Source of the DNA: Phascolarctobacterium sp.
GTDB taxonomy: Bacteria > Bacillota > Negativicutes > Acidaminococcales > Acidaminococcaceae
Direction: 5' to 3'
Length of the DNA: 36,272 nucleotides
Assembly (NCBI GenBank): GCA_021201965.1
Contig: JAJQDY010000034.1
Coordinates: 1 to 36,272 of the forward strand
The translations under genes and the position numbers were made by a program. Below the pieces are notes generated by a model, which had not been told where the DNA came from, ran no database searches, and saw nothing but the letters and a program-made list of their open reading frames with translations. Shown in pieces: positions 32,581-36,272 of this stretch. Within the stretch, counting starts at the first letter, position 1; each line of letters starts with the position of its first letter.

Positions 32581-32835
32581 TTAATCCTCCAAATCCTGAA
32601 AAGGATCCAGTCTATAATCATCACATGATACAGTTACGATTTTTTCAACTTCCTGCCTAGCAGCATTAAGCTTATCTGCGCATATTTTACTAAGTTCAAT
32701 TCCGTATCTAAAAACCTCAATAGACTCATCAAGCGTAAGTTTTCCGCTTTCCAACATCTCTACCTGCTTTTCCAGTACATCCAGCGCTTCTTCAAATTTT
32801 ATGTCTTTGGAAACTTTTTTACTAGTCATTTTCAT
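32581..32835 (-). CDS. xseB: Exodeoxyribonuclease VII small subunit XseB
   Basis: XseB (84 residues) is the small helical subunit of exonuclease VII, which degrades single-stranded DNA. The core FEEALDVLEKQVEMLESGKLT, then LDESIEVFRYGIELSKIC, is the family signature; the acidic C-terminus DPFQDLED is also common. The ATG shares one base with the xseA stop (TAATG), matching the coupled translation seen in most xseA-xseB pairs. A second in-frame ATG two codons later is possible. Confidence 0.94.
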   Translation of the reverse strand: MKMTSKKVSKDIKFEEALDVLEKQVEMLESGKLTLDESIEVFRYGIELSKICADKLNAARQEVEKIVTVSCDDYRLDPFQDLED

Positions 32836-34034
32836 TACCTTTCCGTACTCTGTACCACTGAAATTATTTTACCATCAACAAGAGTAGTCTTCAATTTCTG
32901 GCCCAATCGTACCTGTTTAACGGAGGTGACTCTTTGATTATCAGTCTCCGTTATCGTGAAGCCTCGTGCCAGAACCGCCAAAGGACTTAAGTTGTCAAGC
33001 TTCGTGGCAATAAGTTCGAATTTATGTCCCTCTTTCTGCAATCTACCATCAGCATGTGCCATTAAATCTTTGCAGGTACTATCAAGTCTTAATATGCTAC
33101 CTTCAAAAAGTCTTTTCGGATTCTGCAGTACCCAAGAATGGGTTATATTATCTAATTTCAATTCAGCACGTTCGATTTGATCCGTAAGCAGATTTTTAGC
33201 ACGCTGCTGCAATTCATTAAGCTTTCGTTTCAAAATATCCATATTGACAACAGCAAGCTGTGCGGCATGTGTTGGAGTCACAGCTCTTTTATCTGCCGCA
33301 AAATCGCTAAGAGTGAAATCTGTTTCGTGTCCTACAGCGCTAATAACAGGTATTTCAGATGCTGCTACAGCCCTGACCGTTATCTCCTCATTAAAGGCCC
33401 AAAGATCTTCGATAGAACCACCACCGCGGCCTATTATAAGAATATCGGCAAGCTTATGACTATTAAAGAAACCTATGGCCTCAGCTATTTCCGCAGCAGC
33501 CCCGTCTCCCTGTACCTTTACAGGATAAAGCAACATTTTAATACTTTCACTACACTGCCTCACTACCCTTATTATATCCCTGACAGCAGCTCCATCAGCT
33601 GATGTAATGATTCCGATAGTTTCTATATATTTAGGGATTGCTTTTTTACGCTCTTCATCAAAAAGTCCTTCCTGTCCTAGTTTTTTTTTCAACTTTTCAA
33701 AGGCCAGCATAAGTTCGCCTTCTCCTTGACAAAGGAGTATATCCGTATAGAGTTGATAATTACCGTCGCGTTCAAAAACACCAATGCGACCCACGGCAAC
33801 AGCCTTATCTCCATTTTGTGGTTCAAAACTCAGATACATGGCTTGCTTGTGAAACATGACCGCTTTTAAAACAGATGTACCATCTTTTAATGAAAAATAA
33901 CAATGTCCAGAAGAATAGCGTTTAAAATTAGATATTTCTCCCATAACCTGAACATTGCGAAGAAGTGGCTCGTGGTCCAGTATACTTTTGATATAAGCAT
34001 TAATTTCACTCACCGAATAAATTTTCTCTTTCAT
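32835..34034 (-). CDS. xseA: Exodeoxyribonuclease VII large subunit XseA
   Basis: XseA (399 residues) is the catalytic subunit of exonuclease VII. An N-terminal OB fold (NVQVMGEISNFKRYSSGHCYF) is followed by the conserved catalytic-domain blocks IITSADGAAVRDI, LIIGRGGGSIEDLWAFNEE, VISAVGHETDFTLSDFAADKR and TPTHAAQLAV, and a helical C-terminal region. Length fits the family. Two adjacent ATGs exist; I use 34032-34034, which shares one base with the stop of the upstream gene (TGATG) and has GGAG at 7-nt spacing. Nothing is missing. Confidence 0.95.
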   Translation of the reverse strand: MKEKIYSVSEINAYIKSILDHEPLLRNVQVMGEISNFKRYSSGHCYFSLKDGTSVLKAVMFHKQAMYLSFEPQNGDKAVAVGRIGVFERDGNYQLYTDILLCQGEGELMLAFEKLKKKLGQEGLFDEERKKAIPKYIETIGIITSADGAAVRDIIRVVRQCSESIKMLLYPVKVQGDGAAAEIAEAIGFFNSHKLADILIIGRGGGSIEDLWAFNEEITVRAVAASEIPVISAVGHETDFTLSDFAADKRAVTPTHAAQLAVVNMDILKRKLNELQQRAKNLLTDQIERAELKLDNITHSWVLQNPKRLFEGSILRLDSTCKDLMAHADGRLQKEGHKFELIATKLDNLSPLAVLARGFTITETDNQRVTSVKQVRLGQKLKTTLVDGKIISVVQSTER

Positions 34035-34978
34035 CATCCTTCTCCAATGTATCTGGCATAAGCCGCACAACCGACAGCATTATCACTACTAAAACGTACT
34101 TCTGGAACCCAACAGTGCACATTTTTTTCGGCAAGTCTTGCGATAACATGTTTACGAATAAAGTTATTACCAGATACCCCACCTACCATCAACACATCAG
34201 CTACTTCATATTCATCTATAGCATTTGCCAACATCCTAGCAAAACTTTCCGCAATAACATATTCCGTTCCAAGTGCTAGTGCACCTACATCGCAGCTATG
34301 AAGTTTACGCATAGCAGACGTTGCAGGACCTGAGAGACTTATATTTGTACCGTTAACCGATATAGGGAGTTCTATTTTCTTCTCTGCACACTCTGCAATT
34401 TTTTCAAATTCCGACCCTACAGGAAACTTAAGCCCGATGGCAACTCCAATGCGGTCAATAAATTGTCCAGCGTGCAAATCAACGCTTCCTCCAACTTGGG
34501 TTAATAAATATTTACCATCGTCTTCTGTATTCACAAAGAGCAAATCAGTAGTGCCGCCCGAAGCATGTAACATTAAAAATTTTTCTGCCCTAAACCCTTT
34601 AACAGAAAAAAATCCTGCCACTAAATGATTTTCCTGGTGACTCAGCATGTAAAGTTTACTAGCAGTCGCAACTGCAAGTGCACGTGCTATACCAAGCCCT
34701 GCAAGAAATACTGGCATATATGATCCTTTAACCGAACGTGGAAAACTGGAAACACCGACACCAAGAAGACGATATCCTTTATCTCTCAGAGCAGTTTCCA
34801 GAAGTTCTGGCAGGTTCCGCATATGCTGGAAAACCATCTCTGACTGTTTTAGACCACATTTTCCATGTTTTACGTCTAAAACTCTACGTACATCCTCTAG
34901 CAGTTTTCCTTCTGCAGAAATAACTGCTACTGATGCCGTGTAACAGCTTGTATCAATACCAAGATAAACATATTGCAT
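34034..34978 (-). CDS. TsaD/Kae1-like (M22) paralogue of unknown function
   Basis: The 314-residue protein has the ASKHA fold of TsaD: YLGIDTSCYTASVAV at the start (family GIETSCDETxVA), MLHASGGTTDLLFV (family LVSGGHTxL), HAGQFIDRIGVAIGL, and VGGVSGNNFIRKHV. The metal ligands are kept: His pair in SHQENHLVAG and Asp in SSDNAVGCAAY. It is shorter than TsaD (about 340) and deviates in the SCDET, SGGHT and substrate loops, so it is most likely a paralogue of the tRNA t6A enzyme, not the enzyme itself. It lies between nusB and xseA, joined by TAATATG and TGATG junctions. Old annotations as O-sialoglycoprotein endopeptidase are not supported by a protease motif. Confidence 0.8.
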   Translation of the reverse strand: MQYVYLGIDTSCYTASVAVISAEGKLLEDVRRVLDVKHGKCGLKQSEMVFQHMRNLPELLETALRDKGYRLLGVGVSSFPRSVKGSYMPVFLAGLGIARALAVATASKLYMLSHQENHLVAGFFSVKGFRAEKFLMLHASGGTTDLLFVNTEDDGKYLLTQVGGSVDLHAGQFIDRIGVAIGLKFPVGSEFEKIAECAEKKIELPISVNGTNISLSGPATSAMRKLHSCDVGALALGTEYVIAESFARMLANAIDEYEVADVLMVGGVSGNNFIRKHVIARLAEKNVHCWVPEVRFSSDNAVGCAAYARYIGEG

Positions 34979-34979
34979 A

Positions 34980-35381
34980 TTATTTTACCATTTTTCCTAA
35001 AATACCATTGATAAAACGAGGAGATTCATCCGTACCATATTTTTTTGCGATTTCAACTGCTTCATTAATAGCAACATTGGGTATATTTTTTTTATCAGCA
35101 AACAGCATTTCAAAAACAGCAATACGCAGAATATTACGGTCAGTAGCGGGCATCCTTTCCACCGTCCAGTCAATGGCATACTGCCCTATCTTTTCATCAA
35201 TTTCAGCCAAACGCTCGCGAACGCCTTTTAGAACATCTTCTGCATACTCCCTAGCTTTTTCCACATGTGGCTCCTGACGCACCGATAGAGAAGCATCTAG
35301 AGCTTGCTCTTTGCTACATCCTGAAAAATCCATCTGAAAAAGACTTTGCAATACTACTTCCCGTGCTGTTCTACGAATCAT
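34980..35381 (-). CDS. nusB: Transcription antitermination factor NusB
   Basis: NusB (133 residues) is an all-helical factor that joins NusE (S10) on boxA RNA for rRNA antitermination. Conserved features are RRTAREVVLQSLFQMDFSG at the N-terminus, DWTVERMPATDRNILRIAVFEMLF in the middle, and NVAINEAVEIAKKYGTDESPRFINGILGKM, the classic C-terminal block. Length is normal. It lies 23 bp after the DUF2273 gene and 1 bp before the TsaD-like gene. Confidence 0.96.
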   Translation of the reverse strand: MIRRTAREVVLQSLFQMDFSGCSKEQALDASLSVRQEPHVEKAREYAEDVLKGVRERLAEIDEKIGQYAIDWTVERMPATDRNILRIAVFEMLFADKKNIPNVAINEAVEIAKKYGTDESPRFINGILGKMVK

Positions 35382-35404
35382 TTTTCTTCTCTTTCACTGA
35401 AATA

Positions 35405-35632
35405 TTATCGATGATATCCTGGTGGCAATAGTCTATCTAACCACTCCACAAGGTCTTCATTCTTATCTAGCTTGTTCCCTAAAAAGAAACCTCCAGAGAT
35501 ACATATAAGCAGAAAAATGGCTTTGAAAAACCCCAACCATAAAAACATTGCGCCAACAAATAACCCAACTAAGGTACACAGTAAACGCCCACGATAATTT
35601 TGCCAAATATCCGTAAAAACTTCATTGAACAT
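35405..35632 (-). CDS. Small membrane protein, DUF2273 family
   Basis: The 75-residue protein has two adjacent hydrophobic stretches (LLCTLVGLFVGAMFLWLGFF and AIFLLICISGGFFLG) and a charged tail DKNEDLVEWLDRLLPPGYHR, the pattern of DUF2273. These small proteins accompany Asp23 and AmaP in Gram-positives and Negativicutes and probably act with them at the membrane in envelope stress. Gene order amaP-DUF2273-nusB supports this. No enzymatic motif is present. Confidence 0.85.
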   Translation of the reverse strand: MFNEVFTDIWQNYRGRLLCTLVGLFVGAMFLWLGFFKAIFLLICISGGFFLGNKLDKNEDLVEWLDRLLPPGYHR

Positions 35633-35643
35633 TTTTCTGCCCC

Positions 35644-36162
35644 CTATTTTTTAGCACTAATTTGTTTATAGAACAACTCTATTTCTTTTACGTCAACGCC
35701 AGTTACATTTTTAATCATATTCTTGACGTTCGTTTTAACTTCGCCAGTGGTTTCTGGAATATTTATTCCTGGTTCTATTGAAGCATTTATTCTGACATTG
35801 ATAGCTGCTTCATCAAGTTTTACTATGACCTTCACATTATGAATTCCGTAAACCTCCTGAGCCAAGGAAGCAATATACCCCTCCAATGCGCCTTTACCTA
35901 CCTGAACTTTACCGTTCGGTCCATCACTGAGTTTTAAAGAATTTTCTCCCGAAACTCCGATTCCAGCAATAAGGAGACGTGTACTTATAAGGAGTGTCAT
36001 AACACCGCCTACAGCATAAATCCAGTTACCAGGTACTCCGGCCATAAAATTGGAAATGGCTTCTTCGGGGAAAACATCCAGACTACATAGTATCATAAAG
36101 ACGGATACTACTGTCATCAAGATAGTATACAATGTCAGAATTATTCTATCAGGTATCCCCAT
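35644..36162 (-). CDS. amaP: Alkaline shock response membrane anchor AmaP-like protein
   Basis: This 172-residue protein has two predicted transmembrane segments (about residues 8-28 and 48-68) and a soluble C-terminal domain with Asp23-like strands (VGKGALEGYIASLAQEVYGI, VKVIVKLDEAAINVRI, and KNMIKNVTGVDVKEIELFY). AmaP anchors the abundant Asp23 protein at the cell membrane. The start is ATG 36160-36162 with AGGGGGCG upstream. An asp23 gene, and often accB-accC, would be expected just before it, but the IS end begins 39 bp upstream. Whether the gene keeps its native promoter depends on that insertion. Confidence 0.82.
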   Translation of the reverse strand: MGIPDRIILTLYTILMTVVSVFMILCSLDVFPEEAISNFMAGVPGNWIYAVGGVMTLLISTRLLIAGIGVSGENSLKLSDGPNGKVQVGKGALEGYIASLAQEVYGIHNVKVIVKLDEAAINVRINASIEPGINIPETTGEVKTNVKNMIKNVTGVDVKEIELFYKQISAKK

Positions 36163-36196
36163 TATTCTCGCCCCCTCAATAATTTCTTTTTCGAAA

Positions 36197-36202
36197 ATTA
36201 TA
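36197..36202 (-). promoter_or_regulatory. TATAAT hexamer spanning the IS junction upstream of amaP
   Basis: On the minus strand TATAAT lies exactly over the IS border, 34 bp before amaP. No good -35 is found at 16-18 bp inside the IS end (the hexamers there read ACGGAT, CACGGA or ACACGG), so it is only a weak candidate for a hybrid promoter. Confidence 0.25.
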
Positions 36203-36272
36203 AGTGCAAGTTGAACGCATCCGTGTAAAAGTTTAATAGAGTCCAGCTTAGCTGGGCTTGATTACCCAACAG
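36202..36272 (-). mobile_element. Inverted copy of the IS30-type end, cut by the window edge
   Basis: These bases repeat 186-256 in inverted orientation with one mismatch (36217 reads C in the complementary sense where the left copy has T). Since the same transposase-proximal end is seen on both sides, the transposase of this second copy would be encoded on the minus strand outside the window. The stretch ends at the window edge, so a complete element is inferred, not seen. Confidence 0.8.

Noticed and set aside
1-36272. The whole window as a composite transposon
   Set aside because: The cargo is conserved chromosomal housekeeping genes, and complete IS copies and target duplications cannot be seen; inverted IS ends alone do not show mobility.

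Overview
The window reads as chromosomal DNA of a low-GC (about 40% by eye), anaerobic member of the Firmicutes, most likely a Negativicute. This rests on the block amaP-DUF2273-nusB-(TsaD-like)-xseA-xseB-ispA-dxs-tlyA-nadK-argR-recN, the complete anaerobic (early cobalt) type of corrin-ring pathway, an EF-G paralogue and sigma-A type promoters. The genus cannot be fixed from sequence alone. Almost every gene is on the minus strand, so the functional order runs from high to low coordinates.

Layout from the left. 1-256 is one end of an IS30-family element (transposase C-terminus on +). It has inserted 14 codons into livF and cut a branched-chain (HAAT/Liv) type amino-acid ABC transporter operon, livK-livH-livM-livG-livF (4378 down to 257). 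Every gene of this operon is broken by stops, frameshifts or a lost start, and many conserved glycines are changed by what look like G-to-T transversions. Its leader is still legible: a consensus-like promoter, a tandem glycine riboswitch (4489-4648) and an intrinsic terminator (4411-4444). This suggests that the lost transporter moved or responded to glycine. A tRNA-Asn gene with its own perfect promoter and terminator separates it from the next operon.

4953-18597 is a 14-gene cobalamin operon, cbiD-cbiL-cbiF-cbiG-cbiH-cbiJ-cbiET-cbiA-cbiB-cobD-(ApgM-like)-cbiP-cobA-cbiC. It is driven by an extended -10 promoter (18839-18867) through a compact cobalamin riboswitch (18739-18826). It carries the enzymes from cobalt-factor II to adenosylcobinamide phosphate. 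The cobaltochelatase and the nucleotide-loop genes (cobU, cobS, cobT, cobC) are not in the window. An alkaline-phosphatase-superfamily protein of the ApgM type sits between the threonine-phosphate decarboxylase and cobyric acid synthase, and may fill a missing kinase or phosphatase step.

18894-25317 holds a HAD phosphatase, a ThiM-like protein with a degraded active-site motif, thiD, transketolase and an EF-G paralogue whose P-loop lysine is replaced by threonine. 25441-36162 is a tightly packed housekeeping run: Nudix hydrolase, recN, argR, nadK, tlyA, dxs, ispA, xseB, xseA, a TsaD/Kae1 paralogue of unknown role, nusB, DUF2273 and amaP. The last 71 bases repeat the IS end seen at the left, in inverted orientation, 39 bp upstream of amaP. 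The 36 kb is thus bracketed by two inverted IS30-type ends, which may also simply be where an assembly stopped. No CRISPR array, rRNA or prophage is visible.
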